Notes: generated by a model from the sequence alone, not told the origin. DNA of 28,049 bases from Folioceros fuciformis (GCA_049999805.1 JBNGIO010006173.1:170629-198677); one strand, 5' to 3'; counted from the first letter of the stretch, positions 9,363 to 21,254 are shown. Made by a program: numbers and translations.

Positions 9363-10775
9363 TCAAAGCTTCTGCTCCATGTGCGTTCTCACCACCGAGG
9401 TGAGGGAAGGATGAGGACTGGGTCTTTTCATGGAACGGGCATCACTCATGCCCTCAGAGTATATCTCTCCGAGCTGCCACCGAGGCCTGAGGTCCAAAAA
9501 TACGTCTTCTGCCTCGTCCATGGGAGGGGGAGGTTCGAACAGGCCCATACGGAAATGCTCTGCGCCAGCCCAGGCCACCATAACGCCGTTGTCTGTACAC
9601 AGCCTTGAAGGAGGACAGACAAGGCGCAGCCCCTGCTCTTGGGCAAGCTCTGCCAGACTGGCCCTAACAACCCTGTTGGAGGCAACCCCTCCAGACACCA
9701 CAAGGCACTGGATGTCGGGCTCTAACCTCTTGCCCCATTCGATCCCTCTGCGGCATTTCTCCTGCAGATGCTGCACAGCAACTCGCTGGAAAGAGGCAGC
9801 CACGTCGGCTCGGGCTCTGCGCTCGTCCGGGTTTGCCTCCGCTAAAGGGACTCCGTCAGTGTTGATCCTCCTGGCGGTTATGGCCAGCCTCACCTGGTTT
9901 TTCAGGCCGGCGTAGGAGAAATTGCAGGTCCTGTTGTTGCGCATAGGTACGGAAAGCGGCAACGCCTGCGGATTGCCCTCTAGGGCTAGCTCCTCCAAAG
10001 CAGGCCCGCCCCCTCGCTTGATGTCGAGGCCCAGCAGGCGGGCCGTCTTGTCATAGGCCTCGCCGATGGCATCGTCCACGGTGGTGCCGAGCTGGATATA
10101 GCGGCCCACGCCCTGCGCGAGCAATATGAGATTGTGACCCCCGGAAACCAGCAGCACCATGAATGGGAAGTGCACGTCCTGATCCGTGAGCCTGACCACC
10201 AGAGCATGCGCCTCCATGTGGTGCACGCCTACCAGAGGCAGCCTGTGAGCCCGTGCAATGCTGCGGGCCTTGCTTACACCGACCTCCAGGCAGGGGCTGA
10301 GACCCGGCCCGATCGTGACCGCCACTGCATCCAGATCCGCCTCCGTCAGCCCCGCGTTGGACAGCGCCTGGGCCACCACGCTGTCGATGGCCTCTGCGTG
10401 GTAGTCCTTAGCCAGGTGAGGCACAACACCGCCCCACTTCCCCAGCATCTCGGCCTGGGACGCAAGGCACTCGCCCAGTATCCTCCCATCCGTGGTCACC
10501 ACTGCAGCGCCCGTGTCATCGCAGCTGGTCTCGATTCCAAGCAAAACCACCTCTTCCTCTGTTCCCACCTCCTTGCACAACGCCCTGGCCGTTCGGGATA
10601 CAACCTCCCAATCCGATAGCTTGATGCTACTGCGCCGTGCCGCAGATGAAGGCAAACGCCTCGTAAAACGGCGCGAGGGAGGCTGGCAAGCGTATCGGGC
10701 TGGCGTCATGCCGAGAGGACGCAGCACAGGCATCATCCTTGCCACAACCATCCTCCTGCAGAACAACAACCTCAT
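9363..10775 (-). CDS. GCP1: Organellar tRNA t6A synthase TsaD/Qri7/GCP1
   Basis: An intronless gene of 470 aa with an ATG at 10775. The first 70 residues or so are Arg/Ser/Ala-rich, like a mitochondrial or plastid presequence. The ASKHA/Kae1 domain follows: LGIETSCDDTGAAVV (nucleotide-binding start), WGGVVPHLAKDYH, TIGPGLSPCLEVGVSKA, the metal-binding VHHMEAH, LLVSGGHNLILL, DDAIGEAYDKTARLLG, FSYAGLKNQ, VVSGGVASNRVV and CTDNGVMVAWAGAEH. Every signature block is intact. The family transfers threonylcarbamoyl to A37 of ANN-decoding tRNAs; organellar forms act apart from the cytosolic KEOPS complex. Length agrees with Arabidopsis GCP1 (about 480 aa). It is one of the few intronless genes in the window, which may reflect descent from a bacterial-type gene or retroposition. 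Confidence 0.95.
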   Translation of the reverse strand: MRLLFCRRMVVARMMPVLRPLGMTPARYACQPPSRRFTRRLPSSAARRSSIKLSDWEVVSRTARALCKEVGTEEEVVLLGIETSCDDTGAAVVTTDGRILGECLASQAEMLGKWGGVVPHLAKDYHAEAIDSVVAQALSNAGLTEADLDAVAVTIGPGLSPCLEVGVSKARSIARAHRLPLVGVHHMEAHALVVRLTDQDVHFPFMVLLVSGGHNLILLAQGVGRYIQLGTTVDDAIGEAYDKTARLLGLDIKRGGGPALEELALEGNPQALPLSVPMRNNRTCNFSYAGLKNQVRLAITARRINTDGVPLAEANPDERRARADVAASFQRVAVQHLQEKCRRGIEWGKRLEPDIQCLVVSGGVASNRVVRASLAELAQEQGLRLVCPPSRLCTDNGVMVAWAGAEHFRMGLFEPPPPMDEAEDVFLDLRPRWQLGEIYSEGMSDARSMKRPSPHPSLTSVVRTHMEQKL

Positions 10776-11143
10776 GCGTCACCCTAAAGCTTTCAATTCC
10801 CATTTCACGGCTTGACAAATTACATAAACCCAAAAGCCAGATCGCAGATCCAGGCCTGCTCGCAGTTGCAACTCAATTGTGAGCAAACCACACATGACAC
10901 ACGCAAGAGTGTCATTACGGACTCTTGCAAGAACAATTATCACACGATGTTCTCATGGGCTACCGCTACCTAACACCAGGGCTGGCTAGCTTCAAATTGC
11001 AACAGCGGAGCTCTAGCCCAAAAAATCACGAAAGGGAGTCTCCAGACATCTAGACTCGGGCTTCACATCTGCAAAATTGAAGGGCACTATCATGTCGTCG
11101 ACGCTGTCGCATCACAGTGCTCCAAGGAGTGCGCCGTCTTGAC
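10776..11143. other. Intergenic: GCP1 promoter and TOM7 3' side
   Basis: This 368-base stretch lies between the GCP1 start and the TOM7 stop. It holds a perfect 8-bp inverted repeat: GCAAGAGT at 10903-10910 and ACTCTTGC at 10921-10928 around a 10-base loop. No gene or known motif is visible otherwise. The hairpin could be a palindromic factor site or chance. Confidence 0.5.
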
Positions 11144-11341
11144 CTAAACGGGACTGAGGAGCTGCGAAAGCTGCGGCCGGGGCTCTGTGCGCATGCCGAT
11201 AAAGATGACCAGGGGAATGAATCCGTAGTGCGTGGCAGTCTTAGCCTTCTTCAGTAACCATGTCGGCCACTCCTTGATCACGGTGTTCAGAGTCTGCGGG
11301 GACAGGATGTCCTTCTTGGACCTGGATCCCGGTGGAGCCAT
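11144..11341 (-). CDS. TOM7: TOM7, mitochondrial outer-membrane translocase subunit
   Basis: Intronless, 65 aa from the ATG at 11341. The C-terminal half is the plant TOM7 signature: [20 protein letters not shown], then [10 protein letters not shown], the single membrane helix, then [16 protein letters not shown]7 stabilises and remodels the TOM import pore around TOM40 in the mitochondrial outer membrane; plant members are about 65-75 aa. The N-terminus [10 protein letters not shown] does not resemble the usual plant TOM7 start, but it is shared with EMC8/9 at 21254. The frame stays open upstream of 11341 to about 11497 without an ATG, so an extended form would need a non-AUG start or an unseen exon. 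The gene is head-to-head with the gene at 11645. Confidence 0.93.
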   Translation of the reverse strand: MAPPGSRSKKDILSPQTLNTVIKEWPTWLLKKAKTATHYGFIPLVIFIGMRTEPRPQLSQLLSPV

Positions 11342-11900
11342 GGGGTCCTTCCTGTCTGCCTTCTTGCCTGCAGGCAACACGTGCTTGCCCCGCTTCCTGA
11401 CCTGGATTCTCACCCCCTTGGCCAGTGCTGCTGCCTTGATACTCCGAGTGACAACGTTCGCGCGGAAACAAGGAGTAGAAGAAGAAGAAGATTTCTATTG
11501 GACCTTAGCGAGCTCATTCAACTTTAACCGTTGTGCTCGGAAACCCTAAACGGTGCTTTCCTTGTCTAGGTGCGAAGTAGGGTGCTGAGATTCGAGACTG
11601 CTTCGAGTTGGCTTTTCCTCCAGATCCATGCTCGGTCGGCAAGTATGTGTCATCTGGTGGCGACCCCATTGTCGAGGCCGCACGCCTTCTCTACTGTGGA
11701 TAGCACGAGAAGATCGTGCTTCCATTGTTCCGCGGGCCTCCAGCAAGTGCAGCATGTCGGCTCTGTAGCGGCCAGTGTAGGCAGGGATGACTATGCCTGG
11801 AATGGCGCATCACTATCCTTGACCGCCCCACCTCTGGTCGGGAGGTCGGATTCTTTGGGAATGATGATGGGGGTATCTGCAGATGCGCCTGAGGAGATCA
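11315..11900. repeat. Segmental duplication, copy A
   Basis: This segment covers the TOM7 start, the bidirectional promoter and part of exon 1 of the next gene. It is recognisably similar to 21228-21790 in the same orientation. Near-identical anchors are GGATCCCGGTGGAGCCATGG at the shared start codon, GATCC(A/G)TGCTCGG, then CGAGGCC, AGAAGA.CGTGCTT, TTTGATGATG or GGAATGATGATG, and CGCAGATGC/TGCAGATGC. Both flanking genes are intact here, so this is probably the source copy. Confidence 0.75.
11342..11644. promoter_or_regulatory. Bidirectional promoter with telo-box
   Basis: This 303-base region separates the TOM7 start from the start of the plus-strand gene. It contains AAACCCTAAA at 11541-11550, a match to the plant telo-box (AAACCCTA). 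Telo-boxes are typical of promoters of translation and mitochondrial-biogenesis genes. The region is inside the segment duplicated at 21 kb, where I do not see the telo-box preserved. Confidence 0.55.
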
Positions 11901-12453
11901 CGGACGGGTTTAAGTTCTCTGTTAAGGTGATTCAGAAGCCTGAGGAAAGGAATTCAGGGGAAGGAGAACAGACCGTGCGCTCCTTCTGGGATGCTCTGGG
12001 AAGGGCATTTGAGCCTCCTTTCAGGCAATCCGGCGAGACGACCGCTGTGATCGAGCAGACGGGAGCTTCTCCATCGTTTTTTGGTATCAAGGGTGGAGCG
12101 GATCCTGTGCAGTTCGCTTTGGTCAGGTTAGTGACAGGTCCTCCTTGCAGCACCCCAGATGATGTACAGCTACTCCCTTTGGCGTTATGAAATAGGAGCT
12201 GACATGCCGGCCCGTCTGCAGTGTAGGACTTATATTCGTGTGGTGGCTCGGAAACTACTACGTCCCCGATCAAGTGTTCAAGAACACAGTCTTCAGGAAC
12301 CAGCCGAAAGACAACGCTTTCAGTGTTGATACAGGGAAAGGCGAGGCTGAAGTTGACACGTCTGAGCAGATTAACGGATCTCGAGCCTCTGGTTTTTCCG
12401 ACCAAACCGGAAAGCCCAACAAGAAACCACGGCGCAAATCCAAGCGAAGCTAA
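11645..12453 (+). CDS. Unrecognised, probable plastid membrane protein
   Basis: Two exons, 11645-12126 and 12222-12453, join in phase 2 (LVR/S|VGLIFVWW) and give 237 aa. I do not recognise the family. Residues 1-70 are Ser/Arg/Ala-containing with few acids, compatible with an organelle transit peptide. The middle is soluble (DGFKFSVKVIQKPEE, SFWDALGRAFEPPFR, PSFFGIKGGADPVQFALVR). One strongly hydrophobic segment, VGLIFVWWLGNYYVPDQVF, sits just after the splice junction. The tail is hydrophilic and ends in the basic cluster KPRRKSKRS. The layout suggests a single-pass plastid or mitochondrial membrane protein. It shares a promoter region with TOM7. A truncated copy of its exon 1 lies at 21500-21790. 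Confidence 0.7.
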
Positions 12454-13126
12454 GAGTTTTAACTCGCACACTCGTTGCACATGTGCACACCTTGACTCCA
12501 GTTTCCAGCCCATTCACATTCAGTCCGGTCTCAACCCAGTCACTTTTCAGCTACGAAACAACCACCTGTACTTGGACCACCTGCAAGTCGATCACCAACC
12601 ACAGACGTCTTCAGCCCCACTCGCCTGCGTAGTCTCATTTCTCATATTCTCTATCGGAAATGGAGCACAGGACTTCAAGGTCTTGCGTTGTAGCGGAGTT
12701 ACGCAATTGCTGTCCAATCCCCCTTTGAAGGAACAGGGACACGGCACTGTCCCTGAACCACAAATTGAACAGGCCATCAGTAAATACTCGAAGCAGCATC
12801 CCTCTCAAGAGTGCTTATTGGACAGTCTTTAAAATCAGACACAATTATCTGGGAATCACTTCTTACGTTTCTGCTTTCGCGTGACTCACAGGGAAGCACA
12901 CAGAAAACTGGATGACGATCTAATCTAAAGGATATTGATATCGAGCTCAGCCTAGGTTCCCACCTTCATGACCAAGGAGAACAGAGATAGTTTAGCATTC
13001 AAATGTTTCTTTGAAGATTTCAATTTGACTAAATGACCTACGTCATGTGTGCCAGATGGTGATAAAGCAGACGCCATGGTCGAAGCCGAGGTCTGCCGTT
13101 GGCGAGGTCTGCCTTCGCCTAGCTCC
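12454..13126. other. Convergent 3' regions, no gene seen
   Basis: This 673-base stretch separates the 3' ends of the plus-strand gene at 11645-12453 and the minus-strand RLF gene. An open frame continues to about 12832 in the plus direction, but its composition is not protein-like and no known motif appears. It should contain the two 3'UTRs. Confidence 0.6.
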
Positions 13127-14307
13127 TTATCCTGTTTCTCCCTGTGGCGCAGCGTCCAAGACTCCAACTAAACACTTCTCTAACAAAAATTCAGCGTTCA
13201 CCCATGCATGGTACTTGTCTTAATAATTAGTTAAGGATAACAATGCCGTGGCCCACGAACAGGTGGACAAATGCATCGCGAGAAGAGGATACTGAATAAA
13301 GACGTGCAGTCCCTCCCTGCACCCTTGATCAGCATGTCCCGTCCTGTCAAAAAATGGAGCTACAGTTAGCATATTAAAATAGAGCTTCACATACTGTTCG
13401 ACACGACTGAAAAACAGGATACAAAGGGCAGACACCGCACAGTGTTACAATGCACTTGCCACTTAGCATAGTCTGGTTATCGATTCTCCATCGACCACAA
13501 TGACGCTCTAGGCGCTTCCCTGGGTTTGCTCGGGTGAGAAAGCCCAGTTTCGGCATTGAGGTTTACTTTGGCTGGCATGAACACAGCTGTGACTTGGACC
13601 AAGAGTCTGACAGTTGTTGGGGAGTTTCCAGCTAAATGGACCGTCTCACCGGCAATGAAAGCACCCTACTGCCCCTTGTGTTGATGTTAACAACTGTGGA
13701 AAGAGAAGGGAATTTGGTTTGGATACCTCCAGGGTGGAATCTGAGGTAAGGCGAGATGTTGTACACACGGCCACGCAGCACAGTCCATGCATCCTCATCA
13801 GTGTTGTGGAGCTTTACCTCTTCCATGGAAATGGGCCTCCTGCTCGACCGACCCTTCAATCCTGTAGCACAGAAGGGTGTTAGGTTGCTACCACATTGAA
13901 AGCAGGTCGTCACCACGACGATGAGATCCAAGAGCAGCCAAACCTGCGAGATCAGCCTTGGTTTGTGTAAGCTTCAGCCAATCCATCTGACTGTAGCCCT
14001 TCTCCAGTGGAACTTTTGCTCGTATCTTTGGTTTCGGAGGAGGCATCAACAACGCTGTATTCGGTGCAGATGCATCATCACCCGCCTGAAGAAATGGGAC
14101 ATCCGGAGCTCTAGCTGCCAGGGCTCTGGGAGAGACCTGTAAAGTCTGAAGGTGATCGAATGTATCTGCAGTGGAAGGACCGGCTTCCTCAGCATGTATG
14201 CAAGAATCCTGGCTTGAGATAGAGTAGCCAGACGATATCCTTGGCATCATGGTCGGCGACTCCAGATCGTCGGTTCTGATAAGATTATTCCCCTGCAACA
14301 CAAACAT
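13127..14307 (-). CDS. RLF: Cytochrome b5-domain protein, RLF-like
   Basis: Exons (minus): 14307-13944, 13861-13727, 13343-13293, 13218-13127; 213 aa, close to Arabidopsis RLF (about 210 aa). The N-terminal 100 residues are variable. The RLF signature [20 protein letters not shown] crosses into [14 protein letters not shown]. The cytochrome b5 domain reads [33 protein letters not shown] (first haem His), [15 protein letters not shown], and [20 protein letters not shown] (second haem His). The 51-base third exon is supported by exact phase and by conserved residues on both sides. RLF is a cytosolic haem-binding protein required for lateral-root initiation in Arabidopsis; an ancestral role in a rootless plant is unknown. 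The start is the first usable ATG, because upstream codons in frame have no ATG; an additional 5' exon is possible. Confidence 0.9.
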
Positions 14308-15582
14308 TGGTTGATCAAACTTGCACCTATTTCTGAGCGAGCGGGAAGATCTAAGGGGACAAGCGCCCGCTGTTGCCAAAGGGTAGCAAGAGGTTGATCC
14401 TCCTAGTCACAGATCCATGAACTCAAAGGCAAAGCTAGCCCAGCCCAGCCAAGGACGGGACGGGACTTTCAGGCGGCACGGCCTGTTCCCATCACCCTAG
14501 CCATGGCTTCTCTCTACGCAGGGCACGCATCGAATCTAACCTTCAGGAAGGAAAAATCCATCGCAGCTGCTTCTGTGGTCGTCCTCTCCAGCTCAAATTC
14601 GTGCAGACCTCGTGAGCTGTGCTACCTCGTGCTGTGCTCGCTGTAAGGCCAGAGCCTTGTCCGCGTACAGGAAGAAAAGGAGCGGCAATCGCTACAGGTT
14701 TCAATATGCAGGCATATTCTGCTGTTCCTCGTTGTCCCAGTTACGCTTCCACGGACCATGTGCCTTGCGTTTCGAGGACTGATGACTTTAGGTCGTCTGA
14801 CATGGTGTCCCTCGAAGTCCTCCGAAGTCCTCCGAGGTACATATTTGTGCCAATCCCCGCTCGTTCCAACAACGCCAAAGAATATGCAAGCTTTGCTTCC
14901 AAGAATTTCCGTTGCCATACAATCAGGGCCTCCATAACGAGGCTGGCCTGACGATTGTAGCCTCCTATCACGTATGAGCACAGTGTGAACTTTTCTTTGG
15001 GGGCACTGGGTTCTGTCGTTACGTTTTCCAGTTACTATCAGCGACGAAGGGCACGACTCCCTTGGTTTTGATCGTACTGATTTACTCGTGGTGGGAAGCG
15101 TACATTCTCTGAGCGTGATTAGTGTCTGTTCACAGATGAGGGAGGACTCCTAGGAGGCCTTCACCTGCAAACCCTTCCCCAGAAGAATGGCATGAAATAA
15201 CTTGTCTGAGCAAGCTAAAACGCCAACGAACGCATCGATAGTAGGCCGATGTCTGTATCTCGTGATCCAGTATGTTGTTCGTAATGCACTGACAAAGGAC
15301 TCCACACAATACCGAGCAACTGCCTGAGGAAGCTCGATCTTAACCCCTGGCCCCTGTTGGCGTTGGTTAGGATTATGGCATCTAAACTTACAATCTGTAG
15401 CGTGTTTTATGAAAACTGGAAATCCCTACGGGCAAGCGGTAGATGCATGGAATGCACGTCATGTTAGGTGACCCATCTCCTAAACCCTGGAAATTCCCAC
15501 CCCACCCTGGCCCGTATGGCTCGGAATTGATTTGTGTCAGGTTCTGGAGTCTCTGCCTGCCCAGGGCTGGTAGAGTGTCGAA
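14308..15582. other. Intergenic: RLF and NFS2 promoters
   Basis: About 1.27 kb between the divergent starts of RLF and NFS2. It holds a short frame at 14503-14646 described separately. It also has a tandem 10-bp repeat, TCCGAAGTCC in two copies plus a third partial one, near 14818-14838. A longer plus-strand frame (14619-14951) has no recognisable motif. I see no other gene. Confidence 0.55.
14503..14646 (+). other. Short open frame, possible leader exon
   Basis: An ATG in a good context (GCCATGG) opens a 47-codon frame, MASLYAGHASNLTFRKEKSI and onward, rich in Ser and Ala with few acidic residues, as in a plastid targeting peptide. The stop overlaps a good donor site (GCT|GTAAGG), so this could be a first exon spliced to something downstream, conceivably NFS2. 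NFS2 has its own ATG and leader at 15583, so this is speculative. A small independent peptide or chance are equally possible. Confidence 0.25.
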
Positions 15583-18085
<2,503 letters not shown>

Positions 18086-18268
18086 ATTGGTGCCCGAGAT
18101 AAGTTGCTTGTAAAGATCATCAGTGGTTGAAATGAACAAAACTTGGCTTTGTGGTGCTGTAAGAACAATCCGAGACCCAAAGCCTAAACTAAAAGTAGTC
18201 ATCCTGCCATCCTCATCAGTGTGTCTAATCAACACTTTGACATCAGAATAGATACGTGGGGGATCCAA

Positions 18269-19041
18269 CTAAACAATCTTCTTTGCGCGCGTGGCAGGAT
18301 TCTCATCGGCCTCCAAAAACATCATAAACACATAACCCATGATCCACACGAGGACAAACCTCCAGGGGACCCAGCAGGCAACGCCAAGAAGACTCAGGAT
18401 CGACCCGATGTATTGGGGATCCTTCATGTACCCAAACGGAAAACCGGTCACCCAGGGAATATTCTTTCCGAATCGGACTCCATAGTACACACCAGCTTCC
18501 CCCAGTAGATCGTAAACTCTGCATTAAGAGAGATGCAAGGCCGAAATAGTATGTGAGACGAACGTCCTGAACTAGAGCAAATCGATGATATAAGAAACTC
18601 ATAGATGAAACAGCAAGCTCACCTGTAGTTCAAAAATTGGCCTACGCCAAAGAGCATGACGCAGTACCAAGGGGGCATCCTGGTGATAGAAGCAGCAGAG
18701 AGCACTGCTAGGATCTGGGCAACCTTAAGGACCAGCGACACTTCGGCCATGCGGTGGCTGGGATCCACATCTGTCCCGCAAAACTGCACCCATCGTTGCG
18801 GATTGGTCCACAAGTACCAGTAGAAGTAGAAGGGCGCCAATATGAGGGTCCAAACCACCAAATTGTGCCACCCCACGCTCTCCAGAACCGCGAGAATCCC
18901 CATTGCCTGCCCTGAGTCTGCGATCCCGTCGTCGGGAGATAGTAAGGTACCCCGTGGCAGCTGCTTGAGTCTGGACTGAAATGGGCGGGAACTCGAACCT
19001 CTTAGTAGACGTTTCATGATATGCACGTGGCCATCTCGCAT
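18269..19041 (-). CDS. PLMT: Phospholipid N-methyltransferase (PLMT)
   Basis: Exons (minus) 19041-18623 and 18518-18269 join in phase 2 (FLNYR|VYDLLGE), giving 222 aa from the first ATG. Signature blocks are GQFLNYRVYDLLGEAG, VYYGVRFGKNIPWVTGFPFG, MKDPQYIGSILSLLG and the C-terminal SAM-site segment VFMMFLEADENPATRAKKI. Several hydrophobic helices are visible (VVWTLILAPFYFYWYLW, LVLKVAQILAVLSA, FVLVWIMGYVFMMFLE). The enzyme methylates phosphatidyl-monomethylethanolamine and then the dimethyl form to make phosphatidylcholine in the ER. Arabidopsis PLMT has about 164 aa; here about 46 residues precede the Met at 18903 that lies near the usual start, so either the N-terminus is extended or translation begins at 18903. 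The 3' end converges on NFS2 with 183 bases between the stops. Confidence 0.93.
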
Positions 19042-19204
19042 TTGGCCCTTCTCTTAGGGTTTGGGTTTCCGTTAGGCTGCCTATCCTGGAACTACAGCAA
19101 GGCGGAGACTAACGAAATGCACGAGAGTGTATGCTGAACCGGAAGGTGCAGTCACCACAATCGCGGGGACTTGGACACGACGTCGAGCCCGGGCGGGAGG
19201 CAGG
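19042..19204. promoter_or_regulatory. Compact divergent promoter with telo-box
   Basis: Only 163 bases separate the PLMT and mL53 start codons. TAGGGTTT at 19055-19062 is the reverse complement of the plant telo-box AAACCCTA. Short upstream frames begin at ATGs near 19117 and 19130 ahead of the mL53 start; the first stops within a few codons, and the second runs past the mL53 ATG in another frame, so they could dampen mL53 translation. Confidence 0.55.
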
Positions 19205-19552
19205 ATGTTTAAGCATTTGTCGCGGGTGAAGATCGAGTTCAATCCACTGGACCCTCGGTCGTGTTCCGCGCTGGAGTTTCTTGCACAGTGTAACTCCCGG
19301 AAGGCGCGAGCTTCCAACCCTGACTGCGAGGTGGTGGTGAAGCGACGCACCGACAGTCACCATCCCCAGGTCACCATTACATTCATCAACGGCAAGGAAG
19401 AGGTGCTGGATGGATCTAAGCTGCCAGCACAGGTCATGCGCAATCGCATTTTCGAGCAGGCGGAGTTCATGGAGACGGAGCAGCTGTTTAAGGATTCCGG
19501 GTTGGACTTGTCGGGCCACCATCCCTCCAGGGAAGAGCTGCTCAAGAGCTAG
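19205..19552 (+). CDS. Mitochondrial ribosomal protein mL53
   Basis: A single exon of 115 aa from the ATG at 19205. It reads MFKHLSRVKIEFNPLDPRSC, ALEFLAQCNSRKARASNPDC, VVVKRRTDSHHPQVTITFIN, GKEEVLDGSKLPAQVMRNRI and FEQAEFMETEQLFKDSGLDL. This is the plant mL53 (MRP L53, thioredoxin-like fold) pattern, and length agrees. Plant members also begin within a few residues of the KVKIEFN block, which supports this start over any upstream codon; the frame is open for 26 codons upstream but has no ATG there. The protein belongs to the large mitoribosomal subunit. Confidence 0.88.
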   Translation: MFKHLSRVKIEFNPLDPRSCSALEFLAQCNSRKARASNPDCEVVVKRRTDSHHPQVTITFINGKEEVLDGSKLPAQVMRNRIFEQAEFMETEQLFKDSGLDLSGHHPSREELLKS

Positions 19553-20008
19553 TAAGATTTCAGAAATTCTTGTTTGCTCGAGTGGAAGTTAGATTTGTCA
19601 CTCTCCTCGTACTCTATGAGCAACAGGTAAGATGGCACGAATCACGGCTCCCTACTTCTGGCCCTCACGTTGGGTCTGACTGAAGACTAGTGCAAAACGC
19701 TTGCTGTACAATTGTCGTTGTCACTCGAACATGTTTTGAGCTGAGAACTGAATCCCAGATGTATGTCTGTGTGACAAAAAAACTGGAGCCCACGACGGTA
19801 TTCGAAGGCATTACACTAGTTTTCAAGCCGTGTTGGGGCGGTGCCCAGACAAGATATGCCAGGATTGGTGTCCATAACTGATTGATTTGCCAAGTCTAAT
19901 TCGTTGAAGAAGTCATCGTGCTTTCGATTAGGTGGCGCTAGAGAGCGCCGTGCCTTCCCGTCTCTAAATCTTTGGCAATACTTGTGAACAGAAAACATGA
20001 TCGACAAC
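19553..20008. other. Convergent 3' regions of mL53 and EMC8/9
   Basis: These 456 bases lie between the mL53 stop and the EMC8/9 stop on the opposite strand. I see no coding sequence or RNA gene. The stretch should contain both 3'UTRs. Confidence 0.6.
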
Positions 20009-21254
20009 CTAGGCGAACAATTGAGGATTGAGCCAGTCCCTACGCAGCACAGAATCGTACAAAGGACAAGAGAAAATCAGAGAACCCCACAGATTGTACA
20101 ACAAATGAGTACAACATAAGCGGAAAATGAACGGAAGCAGACTAGTCACCCAACCAACACATCCAGCACTTTTAGATGGCATAAAAAAGACATACTTCGA
20201 GACATCGTCCAAATGGTCATCAAAATCCACCACCAGGTGCTCTCTTCCTTCAGAGATGTAGTCCAAAAGGATGCTATTTGCAGTAGCCTCCTTCAGCTGA
20301 AGCTCTCCAGAAATGTGCCACCCTTTTGCACTATCACGCACAAACAACTGAAACACAAACCCAAGATGAACCCTCAGGGGCAGAGAAAGGGAGTTGCTGC
20401 GTTCAGTGTGCGAGGGAGAGGAGGCGAGCAAGCTAGGGTAACGGTGCTTCAATCAACAAGTTGATGAGTCTTGCAGCCACTCAACTTTCCAATACCTGAG
20501 TCACGGGTTTCGTCTTGTTCTTCGTAGTAAGACCACCAAGTAGCTCATGATCAAGCTGCAGAGATATTGCCAGAAAGAAAATCCATATTAGATCAGGTCA
20601 GCTCTGCTACAGACATAAAGAGGCTAAGAATCTGTGAAGCTGAACCCTAAACCCAGAATCGGTGTTTGTGCTCACGTCTGACACTTACCAGGAGTATAAT
20701 GGCCTCGGGACAATATTGTGCTATCTTGTCGCCAATCTTGCGAGCAATAGAGTTCACCTCGGTATCATCAAGCAGCTCATTCCCATGGTAGTAGCCGACG
20801 ATGGCAAGGTCATCATTCTGTGTTTGTAGATATGCGTCAACCTGTCCAAAAACAAAATGATTGCTGCTCAGTTTACAGCAAACTCATCGTGACTTGAGAT
20901 CCATGTTATGCCAGCCAAGAGCTCGGAACTGCTCGAAACTTCGATTCACAAATCCGACAGTGAAAATTTCATGTCCCTCTCAGCTACCTGAGTGAGAGCG
21001 AGCTCAAGCATTGGAAGCAGCCCCAGCTGGCCATGAAAGAGCGGCACAGCATCAACAACCTCAACACTGCCATTTCCCTCCGCTCCTTCCGGAAGTGTCT
21101 CCTGGCCAGTCACTCTTCCAATGAGGACACCGTTTACGCCACTCGTTTTGTGCTTGAGCGCGTGCAACACAAGCTTGACGTAGGCAGCCTGAGCAATTTT
21201 GAACTGGTTGCCATCTCCCGCCAAGACCTTGGATTTGGATCCCGGTGGAGCCAT
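20009..21254 (-). CDS. EMC8/9: ER membrane protein complex subunit 8/9
   Basis: Exons (minus): 21254-20988, 20841-20689, 20555-20496, 20347-20196, 20039-20009; phases close and give 220 aa (Arabidopsis about 208). Blocks: FKIAQAAYVKLVLHALKHKT, SGVNGVLIGRV, VDAVPLFHGQLGLLPMLELA, DDLAIVGYYHGNELLDD, ARKIGDKIAQYCPEAIILL, TKPVTQLFVRDSAKGW, YISEGREHLVVDFDDHLDDV and the terminal DWLNPQLF. It has an MPN fold without a full JAMM zinc site, as known for EMC8/9, and would sit on the cytosolic cap of the EMC insertase. The first nine residues MAPPGSKSK and the 5' flank are homologous to the TOM7 5' end at 11341, not to other EMC8/9 proteins, which makes this a chimeric start. The frame is open upstream to about 21400 without an ATG. 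Confidence 0.93.

Noticed and set aside
9430-10619. Two plus-strand frames of 161 codons opposite GCP1
   Set aside because: Antisense shadows of a highly conserved GC-rich coding sequence.
10903-10928. 8-bp stem hairpin considered as a transcription terminator
   Set aside because: Rho-independent terminators do not apply to a nuclear gene and there is no U-run; kept only as an inverted repeat.
12323-12832. 169-codon plus-strand frame overlapping the end of the 11645 gene
   Set aside because: Out of frame with exon 2, which carries the membrane segment; the remainder lies in a likely 3'UTR and has no motif.
14619-14951. 110-codon plus-strand frame between RLF and NFS2
   Set aside because: No family resemblance, no exon context, and a near-equal frame on the opposite strand; probably chance.
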